Assembly: GCA_026169575.1 (NCBI GenBank)
Contig: JAPFCT010000380.1
Span: 1-44,267 of the forward strand
DNA length: 44,267 nt
Source: Faecalimonas sp.
Lineage (GTDB): Bacteria > Bacillota_A > Clostridia > Lachnospirales > Lachnospiraceae
Direction: 5' to 3'
The translations under genes and the position numbers were made by a program. Of this stretch, positions 23,638 to 32,924 are shown piece after piece. The notes under the pieces are model-generated. The model did not search any database and was not told the origin of the DNA. It saw only the letters and a program-made list of their open reading frames with translations. Position 1 is the first letter of the stretch; every line of letters begins with the position of its first letter.

Positions 23638-24657
23638 ATGGCAGACGTATTATCGCAAAGTCAGATCGATGCCTTGCTTCAGTCTATGCAGAGCGTAGAG
23701 GAGGAAAGCATAGCGGAGAAACCGAAAGAGCCTCAGCAGAAGTACAGAAAATATGATTTTTACAGTCCGAAGAAGTACACAAAAGACAAGCTGAAAATGC
23801 TGCGCAGTATTTATGACAACTATTGCAGGATTGCAACATCCCAGATCAATGGGCTGTTCCGTGTGGCGAGTGAAGTGGAAGTCGTAGGTGTTGAGGAACA
23901 GAGATATTACGAGTTTGGAAATGCGCTGAATGAATCAGATGTAATTTCGCTCGTCCGGGTGAATCTTTCAGATCACTCAAAAAATCCCCCGATGTTATTT
24001 CATATCGCACCAACGCTGATGGGAGCGATGATTGACCGTATGCTCGGGGGAACCGGAACCGACACATCCGTGGATATGTCATATACTTATACAGACATTG
24101 AACTGGCGCTCTATGAGCGGATCATCCAGTATCTTGTGGCAATCACCCCCGATGTATGGTCAAGCTATATTAAATTAAAAACAGAATTTGAGCGGGTGGA
24201 AGAAAACCCGAGCATGTTCCAGGGGATCAGCGTAGATGAGACGGTTGTGATCGTAATGATCAATATTTCCATCGGTGATGTGAAGGGTGCGATGAATATC
24301 TGCATTCCGGGAACGCTTTTAGGAAATATTTTTGATATTATTGAGAAGACAAAACACCTTGCAGACAAGGGTGGTGTAGAGGACACGACAGACAGCAGAG
24401 ATGAGATCCTTGGAAGTATTAAGGAATCAAAGATTGACGTGATGGCACAGCTCGGAGTCATGCAGCTGAATCTGGATGACGTATACAACCTCCATGTAGG
24501 GGATGTTATCAATATGAATAAACCGCAGGATTCAGAAGTGTCACTTTATGTGGCAGGACAACCGTGGTTCCAGGGGCAGCTGGGAGTTTACAATAAGAAT
24601 ATCGCGGTAAAAATCGAAGACCGGGTAGAAAGACCGGGAAGCGAAACGGCAGGGTAA
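23638..24657 (+). CDS. fliM: flagellar motor switch protein FliM
   Basis: A C-ring protein that binds CheY-phosphate and passes the signal to FliG. 339 aa. The N-terminal CheY-binding peptide is LSQSQIDALLQSM, with Q where many have E. The CheC/FliX-like middle domain is at about 40-230 (IATSQINGLFRVASEVEV, MLGGTGTD, TDIELALYERIIQYL), and the FliN-like SPOA domain at about 255-330 (DVMAQLGVMQLNLDDVYNLHVGDVINMNK). ATG 23638 follows motB by 19 bases; the fliL gene usually present before fliM is missing here. Confidence 0.96.
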   Translation: MADVLSQSQIDALLQSMQSVEEESIAEKPKEPQQKYRKYDFYSPKKYTKDKLKMLRSIYDNYCRIATSQINGLFRVASEVEVVGVEEQRYYEFGNALNESDVISLVRVNLSDHSKNPPMLFHIAPTLMGAMIDRMLGGTGTDTSVDMSYTYTDIELALYERIIQYLVAITPDVWSSYIKLKTEFERVEENPSMFQGISVDETVVIVMINISIGDVKGAMNICIPGTLLGNIFDIIEKTKHLADKGGVEDTTDSRDEILGSIKESKIDVMAQLGVMQLNLDDVYNLHVGDVINMNKPQDSEVSLYVAGQPWFQGQLGVYNKNIAVKIEDRVERPGSETAG

Positions 24658-24726
24658 GCGCAGGACTGCAGAACAGCGGACTGAGCATATAAATGAAAAA
24701 GTAAGAGAAGAAGTGAGGTAACGAAA

Positions 24727-25086
24727 ATGGCAAAAATTTTATTAGTAGATGACGCAGCATTTATGAGAATGATGTTAAAGACAACACTGACACAGGCAGG
24801 ATACACAGATATTTTTGAGGCAGAGGATGGAGTGAAGGCGATCGAAGTGTATACAGCGGAAAAACCGGATCTTGTGTTTATGGATATTACAATGCCGAAC
24901 AAGGACGGACTGGAAACATTAAAGGAAATTAAGGCAATGGATCCGGCAGCGACCGTTGTCATGTGTTCTGCGATGGGGCAGGAAGCGATGGTAATGGATT
25001 CCATTAAATCCGGAGCAAAGGACTTTATTGTAAAACCATTTAAGCCAGAACGTATTTTATCTACCGTTAAGAAAATTATTGGCTAA
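24727..25086 (+). CDS. cheY: response regulator CheY
   Basis: A single-domain receiver of 119 aa that carries the chemotaxis signal from CheA to the switch. The acidic pocket is D8 and D9, the phosphoacceptor D53 (FMDITMPNKDG), the conserved Ser/Thr is in VVMCSAMG and the Lys in DFIVKPF. It has no output domain, as in CheY. It lies between fliM and flgC/fliY, next to its binding partners. AAGTGAGG precedes ATG 24727. CheA, its kinase, is not in the window. Confidence 0.95.
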   Translation: MAKILLVDDAAFMRMMLKTTLTQAGYTDIFEAEDGVKAIEVYTAEKPDLVFMDITMPNKDGLETLKEIKAMDPAATVVMCSAMGQEAMVMDSIKSGAKDFIVKPFKPERILSTVKKIIG

Positions 25087-25106
25087 GAGTAAAGGTGGGA
25101 GAAAAG

Positions 25107-25550
25107 ATGTCTTTTTTAAGTTCTTTTGATATCAGTGCATCGGGGATGACTGCACAGAGACAGCGGCTTGATATTGCAGCAGAAAATATAGCAAACATGA
25201 ATACGACAAGAACTGCGGAGGGGGATGCATACAGGAGAAAGATGGTTGTACTGCAGGAAAAACCTTCGGTTTCTTTCCGGTCAGAACTTCAGAAGAGGAT
25301 GGGAACTGCCGCACCGCAGAAGGGTGGCGTGCAGGTGACGCAGATTGTGGAGGATCAGAGTGATTTAAAACCGGTATATAATCCGGGACACCCGGACGCA
25401 GATGCAAATGGATATGTCATGATGCCGAATGTGGATCTTGTCAAAGAAACTGTGGACAGCATGTCTGCTACAAGATCTTATGAGGCAAATGTGACAGCAT
25501 TTAATGCGATCAAACTGATGGCACAGAAAGCATTGGAAATTGGTAAATAG
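25107..25550 (+). CDS. flgC: flagellar basal-body rod protein FlgC, displaced
   Basis: A proximal rod subunit, 147 aa. The N-terminal signature is FDISASGMTAQRQRLDIAAENIANMNT; the C-terminal YVMMPNVDLVKETVDSMSATRSYEANVTAFNA is diagnostic of FlgC. The start is ATG 25107, with GGTGGGAG before it; the ORF's upstream GTG adds four residues only. Normally flgC lies between flgB and fliE; here it is about 12.5 kb away, between cheY and fliY. The gene is intact, so it is a rearrangement and not a loss. Confidence 0.95.
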   Translation: MSFLSSFDISASGMTAQRQRLDIAAENIANMNTTRTAEGDAYRRKMVVLQEKPSVSFRSELQKRMGTAAPQKGGVQVTQIVEDQSDLKPVYNPGHPDADANGYVMMPNVDLVKETVDSMSATRSYEANVTAFNAIKLMAQKALEIGK

Positions 25551-25589
25551 AAATGAGGGTGACTTCCCGGGAAGGAGAACATAAATAGT

Positions 25590-26861
25590 ATGGGTTCTAA
25601 TTGTTTTAGTACAATGGAAATAGATGCAATCGGCGAAATATTGAATATCAGCCTCGGTGCTTCTGCCACAGCTGTCTCTACAATGCTTAACGCAAGAGTA
25701 GATATTACAACACCGGTTGTAAATGTTGTAGGCAGAGAGGAGTTTCGGATGGACCGGGTTGAGCCGGCGGTAGGAGTTGAGATTACTTACATATCCGGTC
25801 TGGAAGGAAAAAATGTCATGCTTCTGAAACGGCATGACGTGAAGGTTATTGTTGAAATGCTGATGGGCATGGAGATGACAGATGAAGAATTTGAGTTAAA
25901 TGAGATGAACATCAGCGCGGTCTGTGAAGTGATGAACCAGATGATGGGCTCATCTTCCACAGCGCTCTCTGAGTTTTTAGGGAAAATGGTAAATATTTCC
26001 ACACCGATTTCATTTGAAGTAAAAAATGAAGAAGAATTTATTGAAAAATATTTTACGGACGATGAGCCGCGGGTTGTGGTCGGATTTACGCTGAAAATTG
26101 CCGACAAGCTGGAAAGTGAGTTCTTCAATGTGATGCCGATCCGGCTGGCAAAAGGTCTTGTAGAAGGCTTTCTTCCAGAGGATCAGATTGTGGATGTATG
26201 TCAGGAAAAGGAGAATGAGAAGCAGGAAGCGGTTCAGGAAAGTTCTTCTGGCGGAGTGATGTCACAGGAAGAGATCGAGGCGATGCTTGCAGGAAGCCAG
26301 GAAGAGCAGGAGCCGGAAGTACAGCCGGAACCGGAAAAAGAGGAAGCATCGGAGCAGACTTACCAGAATATAGGACAGCCTTATTCTGGTATGCAGCAGA
26401 TGCCAGGCGCTGGATCTGGCACCGGAGCAGAGATGTCCATGATGCAGATGCAGATGATGCAGCAGATGATGCAGCAGATGCAGTCCATGCAGCAGCAGCT
26501 CGATGAACAGAAGAAGGCAGCGGCAGAGCCGAAGATGATCAATGTGCAGCCTCCGGTCAGACCAAATCTGACACAGGATAGAGAAATTGTTCTGGAAGGT
26601 GAGCAGGAAGAAAATATGGGACTGATTATGGGAGTTCCGCTGGAGATTTCTGTAGAGATCGGAAGAACGCGGAAACTCGTAAAGGATATCCTTGAATTTA
26701 CGAAAGGATCTCTCGTTGTGCTGGACAAACTGGCAGGAGAGCAGGTAGACCTCTTTGTAAACGGACAGTGTATTGCAAAGGGAGATGTCGTTGTTGTAGA
26801 AGACAATTTCGGAATCCGTATTACAGAGATCATGAAAGTTAATTTTTCGACATTAGAGTAA
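25590..26861 (+). CDS. fliY: flagellar motor switch phosphatase FliY
   Basis: A C-ring protein combining a CheC-like CheY-P phosphatase with a FliN domain. 423 aa. About 5-200 is the CheC-type domain with two intact active sites of ExxN type: E16-N19 (IGEILNISLGAS) and a second at EVMNQMMGSS near 112. A peptide like the CheY-binding motif (SQEEIEAMLAG) is at about 225-235, unusual because it normally sits at the N-terminus. A Met/Gln-rich linker runs about 281-305. The FliN/SPOA domain is at about 335-420 (MGVPLEISVEIGRTRKLVKDIL). ATG 25590 is 30 bases after AAGGAGAAC-type sequence; the start is moderately certain. Confidence 0.93.
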   Translation: MGSNCFSTMEIDAIGEILNISLGASATAVSTMLNARVDITTPVVNVVGREEFRMDRVEPAVGVEITYISGLEGKNVMLLKRHDVKVIVEMLMGMEMTDEEFELNEMNISAVCEVMNQMMGSSSTALSEFLGKMVNISTPISFEVKNEEEFIEKYFTDDEPRVVVGFTLKIADKLESEFFNVMPIRLAKGLVEGFLPEDQIVDVCQEKENEKQEAVQESSSGGVMSQEEIEAMLAGSQEEQEPEVQPEPEKEEASEQTYQNIGQPYSGMQQMPGAGSGTGAEMSMMQMQMMQQMMQQMQSMQQQLDEQKKAAAEPKMINVQPPVRPNLTQDREIVLEGEQEENMGLIMGVPLEISVEIGRTRKLVKDILEFTKGSLVVLDKLAGEQVDLFVNGQCIAKGDVVVVEDNFGIRITEIMKVNFSTLE

Positions 26862-26872
26862 GAGGGCGGCTT

Positions 26873-27217
26873 ATGTGGAGTGTAATCTTTACGTTTGCCG
26901 CTGCGGTGGCAGTTATTTATTTAAGCTATCTTTGCAGCAAATATGTGGGAAAGACGATGAACAGAAGCAGCAGTTCCACTTATATGAAACTTGTTGACCA
27001 GATTGTTCTCGGGCAGGACAGGCATATTGCAGTGGTGGAAGTCGGAGAAAAATATCTGCTTGTCGGTATTACCGCCGGTCAGATCAATATTCTCACGACA
27101 CTGACAAAAGAGGAGCTGATCCCTCTTGCAGATGGGCAGGAAGAAGGAAAGACACCGGCAACGCCGGAATTTCGGAAATTACTGGAAAAGCTGAATCATA
27201 CAAAGAAGGAGAGGTAG
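26873..27217 (+). CDS. fliO: flagellar biosynthesis protein FliO
   Basis: A small membrane protein that helps assemble the FliP ring. 114 aa. One membrane helix at about 3-22 (VIFTFAAAVAVIYLSYL), then the conserved core MKLVDQIVLGQDRHIAVVEVGEKYLLVGIT. The C-terminus is soluble and Lys/Glu-rich. It is in the standard position before fliP, which follows after 6 bases. GAGGGCGG precedes ATG 26873. Confidence 0.9.
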   Translation: MWSVIFTFAAAVAVIYLSYLCSKYVGKTMNRSSSSTYMKLVDQIVLGQDRHIAVVEVGEKYLLVGITAGQINILTTLTKEELIPLADGQEEGKTPATPEFRKLLEKLNHTKKER

Positions 27218-27223
27218 AAGGAC

Positions 27224-27883
27224 GTGAATGAGGCACTTGTAAATATAAACGGGAACCAGGTTCCGACTCTGGAAATTATATTGCTGCTGACGATCATAGC
27301 GCTCCTCCCTTCTCTCATTATTATGATGACATCCTTTACAAGGACGATCATTGTTTTATCTTTTTTGCGGAATGCACTTGGAATCCAGCAGACACCTCCA
27401 AATGTTGTGTTAGTTGGAATTGCATTATTTCTTACCTTATTCATTATGGATCCCGTTATACAGGACATTAACACTACCGCATATACACCATATAAGAATC
27501 AGGAGATTTCCCAGGAAGAAGCGCTTAACCGGGCGCAGGTTCCGCTGAAACGCTTTATGTTAAATCAGACAGAGAAGAGTTCCCTTACATTGTTTACCGA
27601 GATGGCGAACCAGGAGACGATAGAAAATGTGGAAGAACTTCCGATGACGGTGATCATTCCGGCATTCATGACAAGTGAATTAAAGCGCGCATTTGTGGCG
27701 GGATTTTTATTGTTCATTCCATTTATGCTGATTGACATTATTGTATCAAGTACTCTGATGTCCATGGGAATGATGATGCTTCCTCCGGCAATGATTTCGC
27801 TGCCGTTTAAGCTTTTGCTGTTTGTAAGTGTAAATGGATGGGAACTTTTATTTTCTACACTTGTAAAAAGTTTTCGATGGTAG
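27224..27883 (+). CDS. fliP: flagellar export gate protein FliP
   Basis: A core of the export gate, five subunits forming the channel. 219 aa. Four membrane helices: about 17-38, 50-65, 150-175 and 185-205. Signatures: PSLIIMMTSFTRTIIVLSFLRNALGIQQTPPN and FVAGFLLFIPFMLIDIIVSSTLMSMGMMMLPP. Start GTG 27224 with AGGAGAGG upstream; there is no separate long signal peptide, as is common in Gram-positive FliP. Confidence 0.97.
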   Translation: MNEALVNINGNQVPTLEIILLLTIIALLPSLIIMMTSFTRTIIVLSFLRNALGIQQTPPNVVLVGIALFLTLFIMDPVIQDINTTAYTPYKNQEISQEEALNRAQVPLKRFMLNQTEKSSLTLFTEMANQETIENVEELPMTVIIPAFMTSELKRAFVAGFLLFIPFMLIDIIVSSTLMSMGMMMLPPAMISLPFKLLLFVSVNGWELLFSTLVKSFRW

Positions 27884-27899
27884 ATAAGGAGGCATAAGA

Positions 27900-28160
27900 A
27901 TGACAAATGGAGAAATTGGAGATCTGATGTATCAGGTATTTGTTCTGGCAGTGCAGCTCAGCGGTCCGATGCTTGTGATTAGTATGCTTGTGGGAATTGT
28001 AATTTCGATCATTCAGGCAGCGACACAGATCCACGAGCAGACGATCACGTTTGTTCCGAAGCTTCTTGTGATCGGTCTGATCCTTGTATTTACGGGAAGC
28101 ACAATGCTTCAGACACTGCAGGATTTTACGCTTCAGATTTTCGCAATGATCCAGGGATAA
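27900..28160 (+). CDS. fliQ: flagellar export gate protein FliQ
   Basis: 86 aa, two membrane helices (about 17-40 and 50-75), matching FliQ. The loop QAATQIHEQTITFVPKL is the family signature. AAGGAGG precedes ATG 27900, 16 bases after fliP. It packs on the FliP-FliR gate. Confidence 0.97.
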   Translation: MTNGEIGDLMYQVFVLAVQLSGPMLVISMLVGIVISIIQAATQIHEQTITFVPKLLVIGLILVFTGSTMLQTLQDFTLQIFAMIQG

Positions 28161-28184
28161 CAGGACAGATGGAGGGCAACGACT

Positions 28185-28952
28185 ATGCAGATAGGTGATA
28201 CTGCACATCTGACTTTATTTTCCTTAATATTAATGCGGATGTCGGGGTTTATTTTATTTAATCCCATTTTTGGCAGAAGGAACATACCGACAATTGTAAA
28301 ATCAAGTATGATCTTTATTCTGACGGTGGCTGTGTATTCTTTTTCCCGGGAGACTGCGTTTGTAGTAGAAAGTCCGGTTGAATATTACATGTTACTTTTG
28401 AAAGAATTTGCAGCAGGCTATGTTCTGGGACTGGTAGCGGATTTGTTTTTTATGGTGATCAGTTTTGCCGGATATATTATAGATTTTCAGATGGGTATGT
28501 CCATGGCAACCGTATATGATCCACAGAGCAATTCGCAGATGGCAATTACCGGAAATGTCATGCAGACATTTTTTGTATTGCTTTTTTTTGCAGTTGACGG
28601 TCATCTGGCCCTGATGAAGATTCTGCTGACTTCGGCAGAGATTGTTCCCTACGGAGGTTTTCTGATTACAAAAGGACTTGCGTGGAGAGTGGTCGAGATT
28701 TTCATGGAATGCATGATCATGGGGGTGAAATTCTCAATGCCGATTCTTGCGGCGGAATTTCTTGTGGAAATTGGAGTAGGGATTCTGAATAAAGTAGTAC
28801 CGCAGATTAGTATTTTCATCATCAATATTCAGTTGAAGATTATAGTCGGCATGGGACTTCTGGTGATTTTATTTTCACCGGTCAAAGAATATCTGGAGCA
28901 GATCATGAGTACGATGATCAAAACACTTCAGGGAATGCTGACATTCTTCTGA
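28185..28952 (+). CDS. fliR: flagellar export gate protein FliR
   Basis: An integral membrane subunit that completes the FliP5-FliR core. 255 aa with about six hydrophobic helices; MRMSGFILFNPIFGRRNIP at the start, the conserved DFQMGMSMATVYDPQSNSQM loop, and VEIGVGILNKVVPQISIFIINIQLKI near the end. ATG 28185 follows GGAGGGCAACG, 24 bases after fliQ. Confidence 0.97.
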   Translation: MQIGDTAHLTLFSLILMRMSGFILFNPIFGRRNIPTIVKSSMIFILTVAVYSFSRETAFVVESPVEYYMLLLKEFAAGYVLGLVADLFFMVISFAGYIIDFQMGMSMATVYDPQSNSQMAITGNVMQTFFVLLFFAVDGHLALMKILLTSAEIVPYGGFLITKGLAWRVVEIFMECMIMGVKFSMPILAAEFLVEIGVGILNKVVPQISIFIINIQLKIIVGMGLLVILFSPVKEYLEQIMSTMIKTLQGMLTFF

Positions 28953-28982
28953 CAGAGGTAAGAGAAAGAGAAGTGAGAAGTA

Positions 28983-30041
28983 TTGGCAGAAGAAAAGACC
29001 GAGAAGGCGACTCCCAAGAAGCGCAGGGATGAGCGGAAAGAAGGAAATGTATTTTCAAGTAAAGATGTCATTGCTGTTGTATCGCTTTTGGGAAGTTTTT
29101 ATGCACTGCAGGCTTTTTTTCCTATGATTTACCGGTCGGTGAGCAGGAATATGACAGAGTTTATATCCTATATAGCAGAGATCAGTGATCTTTCCATGGG
29201 AACACTGCAGCAGCTTGGAAGAAGCGCTGTCGAGGTGGCGGCAGAGTGTATTCTGCCGGTTGGAATTGTGGTAATCGCACTTTCGGTGATTGCTTCCGGC
29301 GTGCAGACACGCTTTATATTTGTGGCAAAATCAGCTGCATTTAAATTAAGTAATTTAAGCATTCTCAAAGGAATTAAAAATCTGTTTTCCATGAGGAATG
29401 TAGTTGAACTTTTAAAAGCAACTTTAAAAATTATTATTTTATGTTATGTACTATATGGAATTCTCAAGGATGAAATGATCAATGTAGCACAGATGATGGA
29501 TATGAGTCCGGTTTCTTCATCTGTATTTATTTTGCAGGAAGTCATGTCCATGGTGATGAAGATCAGTCTTATTTTTGCAGCGATTGCAGGATTTGACTAT
29601 TTTTATCAGAGATGGTCTTATGAGAAAAAGATCAAGATGACGAAGCAGGAGATTAAGGAAGAATTCAAGCAGACAGAAGGAAATCCGGAGATCAAAGGAA
29701 AAATCCGGAATCTGCAAAGAAGTATGGCAAGAAACAGAATGATGCAGGCAGTGCCGGACGCGGATGTGATCATCAGGAACCCGACGCATTTTGCCGTTGC
29801 ATTGAAATATGATATTGACCATGACAATGCCCCGGTTCTTGTCGCGAAAGGGCAGGATCTGCTGGCATTGAAAATTATAGAGGTAGGGCAGCAAAGCGGA
29901 GTGGCAATCGTAGAAAACCGTCCGCTTGCAAGGGGAATCTACGCTTCCACACCACTGGAAGGGGAGATTCCGGCAGAGTATTATGGAGTTGTAGCGGAAA
30001 TTCTTGTACAGGTATTCCGCATGAATAAGAAAATGGAGTAA
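28983..30041 (+). CDS. flhB: flagellar export switch protein FlhB
   Basis: A membrane export protein with a self-cleaving cytoplasmic domain that changes substrate class after hook completion with FliK. 352 aa. N-terminal MAEEKTEKATPKKRRDERKEGNV is typical; four membrane helices lie between about 30 and 210; the cleavage site N266-PTH is intact (RNPTHFAVALKYD). The start is TTG 28983 with GAAGTGAG upstream. It precedes flhA by 4 bases, so the two are coupled. Confidence 0.97.
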   Translation: MAEEKTEKATPKKRRDERKEGNVFSSKDVIAVVSLLGSFYALQAFFPMIYRSVSRNMTEFISYIAEISDLSMGTLQQLGRSAVEVAAECILPVGIVVIALSVIASGVQTRFIFVAKSAAFKLSNLSILKGIKNLFSMRNVVELLKATLKIIILCYVLYGILKDEMINVAQMMDMSPVSSSVFILQEVMSMVMKISLIFAAIAGFDYFYQRWSYEKKIKMTKQEIKEEFKQTEGNPEIKGKIRNLQRSMARNRMMQAVPDADVIIRNPTHFAVALKYDIDHDNAPVLVAKGQDLLALKIIEVGQQSGVAIVENRPLARGIYASTPLEGEIPAEYYGVVAEILVQVFRMNKKME

Positions 30042-30045
30042 AAAA

Positions 30046-32112
30046 ATGAAGAAGCTATTGAACAATTCAGTGGCGATCATTGTCGTTATGATTGTATTGC
30101 TGCTGATCATACCATTAAATCCGTTTTTGCTGGACGTTATGATTATTTTAAATATTTCGATTTCGCTGATTATTCTTTTGATCAGTATGAGCATTAAAGA
30201 GCCACTGGAATTTTCCATTTTTCCATCGATGCTTCTGGTCACGACTTTATTCCGGATCGGAATCAATATTTCTTCTACAAGAAATATTCTGTCACAGCAG
30301 GGATCAGCGGGAGCTGTCATTCAGGCGATGGGAGATTTTGTTCTTCAGGGAAATGTTGTTGTCGGTGGAATCATCTTCCTGATCATCGTTCTTGTCCAGT
30401 TTCTCGTAATTACGAAAGGTGCAGAGCGTGTAGCAGAAGTTGCAGCGAGATTTACACTGGATGCGATGCCGGGAAAACAGATGGCGATCGACGCGGATCT
30501 CAGTACGGGGCTGATCAATGAACAACAGGCGAAAGAGAGACGTTATAAGATACAGAAAGAGGCAGATTTCTATGGCTCTATGGATGGTGCGACAAAGATC
30601 GTAAAGGGAGATGCGATCATGTCCCTGATCATAACGGCAGTCAACTTCCTTGGAGGTATGATCATCGGTATGGTACAGTCAGGCATGAGCCTTGGGGAAG
30701 TATTTTCGGTATATTCTATTGCAACAGTCGGTGATGGTCTTGTATCACAGATCCCTGCGCTGCTGATTTCAACGGCAACCGGTATGATCGTTACCCGGGC
30801 AGTATCCGATGAAAGTCTGAATGAGGATGCGGCAAAACAGTTTGCAAACCAGCCGAAAGCGCTTATGATTACCGGAGGAGTGCTTGCGATCCTGCTTTTA
30901 GTTCCGGGGATGCCTAAGATTCAGCTTGGAGCCGTATCACTGGCGCTGATGCTTGGAGGATGGCAGATTCTGAAAAAGATGGAGCATATTTCAGAGGCAG
31001 ATGCATTTTCTGAGGAGCAGGAAGCGGCAGGAATGCAGGATATGGCGCTTTCAGAAGCAGAAAGTTTCAAGGATATCAATAATGTATATTCGCTGATTTC
31101 AGTAGAGCCGATCGAGATGGAATTTGGATACAGTCTGATTCCGCTTGTAGATGAGGAGAGCGGTGGAAAAATGATCGACCGTATTGTCATTTTCCGGCGG
31201 CAGTATGCACAGGATATGGGACTTGTTATCCCATCAATCCGGCTGCGTGACAGTTCTGCGCTAAATACGAATCAGTATGTGATAAAAATCAAAGGAGAAG
31301 AGGTGGCAAAAGGAGAGATCCTTGTCGATTATTATCTGGCCCTGGAGCCGCCGAATCCGGAAAAAGAGATCGAGGGAATCGATACGATTGAGCCGTCCTA
31401 TGGAATTCCAAGTAAATGGATCAGCGTAGACAAAAAAGAGATGGCAGAGCTCTACGGATATACAGTAATTGACCCGCTTTCTGTTATGCTGACACATTTA
31501 TCTGAGACGGTGAAGAAGCATGCGTTTGAACTTCTGAACCGGCAGGAGGTTGTCCGGCTCGTTGAGAATATGAAGAATCAGTGTCCGGAACTTGTGGAGG
31601 AACTGATCCCGAATGTGATTTCCTATGGAAACTTCCAAAAGATTCTTACGAATCTTCTGAAAGAGGGAATTCCGATCAAAGACCTGGAGACAATTATGGA
31701 GACAATCATCGATTCTTCTATGACAGTCAAAGATCTGGATACCATTACGGAAAACATCCGTGTGGCATTAAAGCGGACAATCACAAGGAAATTCTGTGAG
31801 GGCGGAAGCATGCGGGTGATCACACTGGATGCAGAACTCGAGAAAAGTATCATTACCAGCCTTACAAAAGGGGATTATGGAGTGTATCTTGCCCTGAGCC
31901 CGGAAATTATGCAGGGGATCATCGCACAGCTTTCAGAGGAAATTAAGAAGTTTAATGATATTGGACAAAGCCCGATTATTTTGACAAGCCAGGTTGTAAG
32001 AACACATTTTTATCATATGATCGAGCAGTTTTTTCCAAATGTATATGTACTTTCATTTAATGAGATCAGTAATAATATTCAGATACAGGCAGTAGGTAAT
32101 ATTGTAGTGTAG
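30046..32112 (+). CDS. flhA: flagellar export gate protein FlhA
   Basis: The nonameric export gate that binds chaperone-substrate complexes. 688 aa, typical. Eight membrane helices fall in about 8-310; the FHIPEP signature is AERVAEVAARFTLDAMPGKQ, then MAIDADLSTGLI. The large C-terminal cytoplasmic domain begins near 350 (VEPIEMEFGYSLIPLVDEESGG). ATG 30046. In many Firmicutes flhF and flhG follow; here the sigma factor gene follows after 10 bases. Confidence 0.98.
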   Translation: MKKLLNNSVAIIVVMIVLLLIIPLNPFLLDVMIILNISISLIILLISMSIKEPLEFSIFPSMLLVTTLFRIGINISSTRNILSQQGSAGAVIQAMGDFVLQGNVVVGGIIFLIIVLVQFLVITKGAERVAEVAARFTLDAMPGKQMAIDADLSTGLINEQQAKERRYKIQKEADFYGSMDGATKIVKGDAIMSLIITAVNFLGGMIIGMVQSGMSLGEVFSVYSIATVGDGLVSQIPALLISTATGMIVTRAVSDESLNEDAAKQFANQPKALMITGGVLAILLLVPGMPKIQLGAVSLALMLGGWQILKKMEHISEADAFSEEQEAAGMQDMALSEAESFKDINNVYSLISVEPIEMEFGYSLIPLVDEESGGKMIDRIVIFRRQYAQDMGLVIPSIRLRDSSALNTNQYVIKIKGEEVAKGEILVDYYLALEPPNPEKEIEGIDTIEPSYGIPSKWISVDKKEMAELYGYTVIDPLSVMLTHLSETVKKHAFELLNRQEVVRLVENMKNQCPELVEELIPNVISYGNFQKILTNLLKEGIPIKDLETIMETIIDSSMTVKDLDTITENIRVALKRTITRKFCEGGSMRVITLDAELEKSIITSLTKGDYGVYLALSPEIMQGIIAQLSEEIKKFNDIGQSPIILTSQVVRTHFYHMIEQFFPNVYVLSFNEISNNIQIQAVGNIVV

Positions 32113-32122
32113 AAGAAAGTTG

Positions 32123-32923
32123 ATGGAACAAGGGATGAAGACACAGACGATATACAAAGAAAAAAACAATGAAGAACTTTTGCAGGAATACAAACAGACA
32201 AAGTGCCTCGGGATCAAGCAGGAACTGGTCATGCGGTATATTTATCTTGTGAAGAGCATTGCGATTCAGATGCGGGATATTTATATGAATTTTGCGCAGA
32301 TCGATGATATTGTAAATGAAGGAGTCATTGCCATTATGGCGGCAATCGATAAGTATGATCCAGAAAAAAATGTGAAGTTTGAAACTTATATCTCAAAAAG
32401 ATTAAAGGGGATGATCATTGATCTGGCAAGAAAGAATGACTGGGTGCCAAGAACTACGAGAAAGAATTCAAGAGATATTGAAGACGCTGTGACAATGTTA
32501 TATAATGAATTAGGATATTACCCTTCTGTGCAGGAAGTGGCAGATTATCTGGAAATATCCGTGGAAAAATATCAGGAAGTAGTCAGAAAGTCGGCATTAT
32601 TTAATATTTTGTCTCTGGATATGGTACTTGCGGAGGCGCAGGAGAATGGGATAAGTACCGGGATTCCCGCAGGCGAAGAAAGGGAACAGCCGGAGCAGCA
32701 GCTTCTCAGAGCCGAACTGGCAGAAATTCTGGCAGAAGCAATCGGAAAGTTGAAAGAGAAAGAACAGCTGGTAATTTCTCTTTATTATGTCGAGGAGCTG
32801 AATATGCGGCAGATTGCCGATGTTCTTGATGTGAGTGAACCGAGGGTTTCACAGATTCATTCCAATGCAATTAAGAAACTCAGAAAATATATGCAGAAAT
32901 TCAGTGAAGAAAGGGAGCGATAA
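32123..32923 (+). CDS. fliA: flagellar sigma factor FliA/SigD (sigma-28)
   Basis: Directs RNA polymerase to late flagellar genes (flagellin, fliD, chemotaxis). 266 aa. Region 2 includes QIDDIVNEGVIAIMAAIDKYDPEKNVKFETYISKRLKGMIIDLARK; region 3 DWVPRTTRKNSRDIED; region 4 helix-turn-helix NMRQIADVLDVSEPRVSQIHSNAIKKLRKY. The FliA/WhiG family is clear. The start may be TTG 32120, ATG 32123 or ATG 32135; the ribosome site is weak for all. It follows flhA closely and precedes flgF by one base. Its antisigma FlgM is not in the window. Confidence 0.95.
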   Translation: MEQGMKTQTIYKEKNNEELLQEYKQTKCLGIKQELVMRYIYLVKSIAIQMRDIYMNFAQIDDIVNEGVIAIMAAIDKYDPEKNVKFETYISKRLKGMIIDLARKNDWVPRTTRKNSRDIEDAVTMLYNELGYYPSVQEVADYLEISVEKYQEVVRKSALFNILSLDMVLAEAQENGISTGIPAGEEREQPEQQLLRAELAEILAEAIGKLKEKEQLVISLYYVEELNMRQIADVLDVSEPRVSQIHSNAIKKLRKYMQKFSEERER

Positions 32924-32924
32924 T

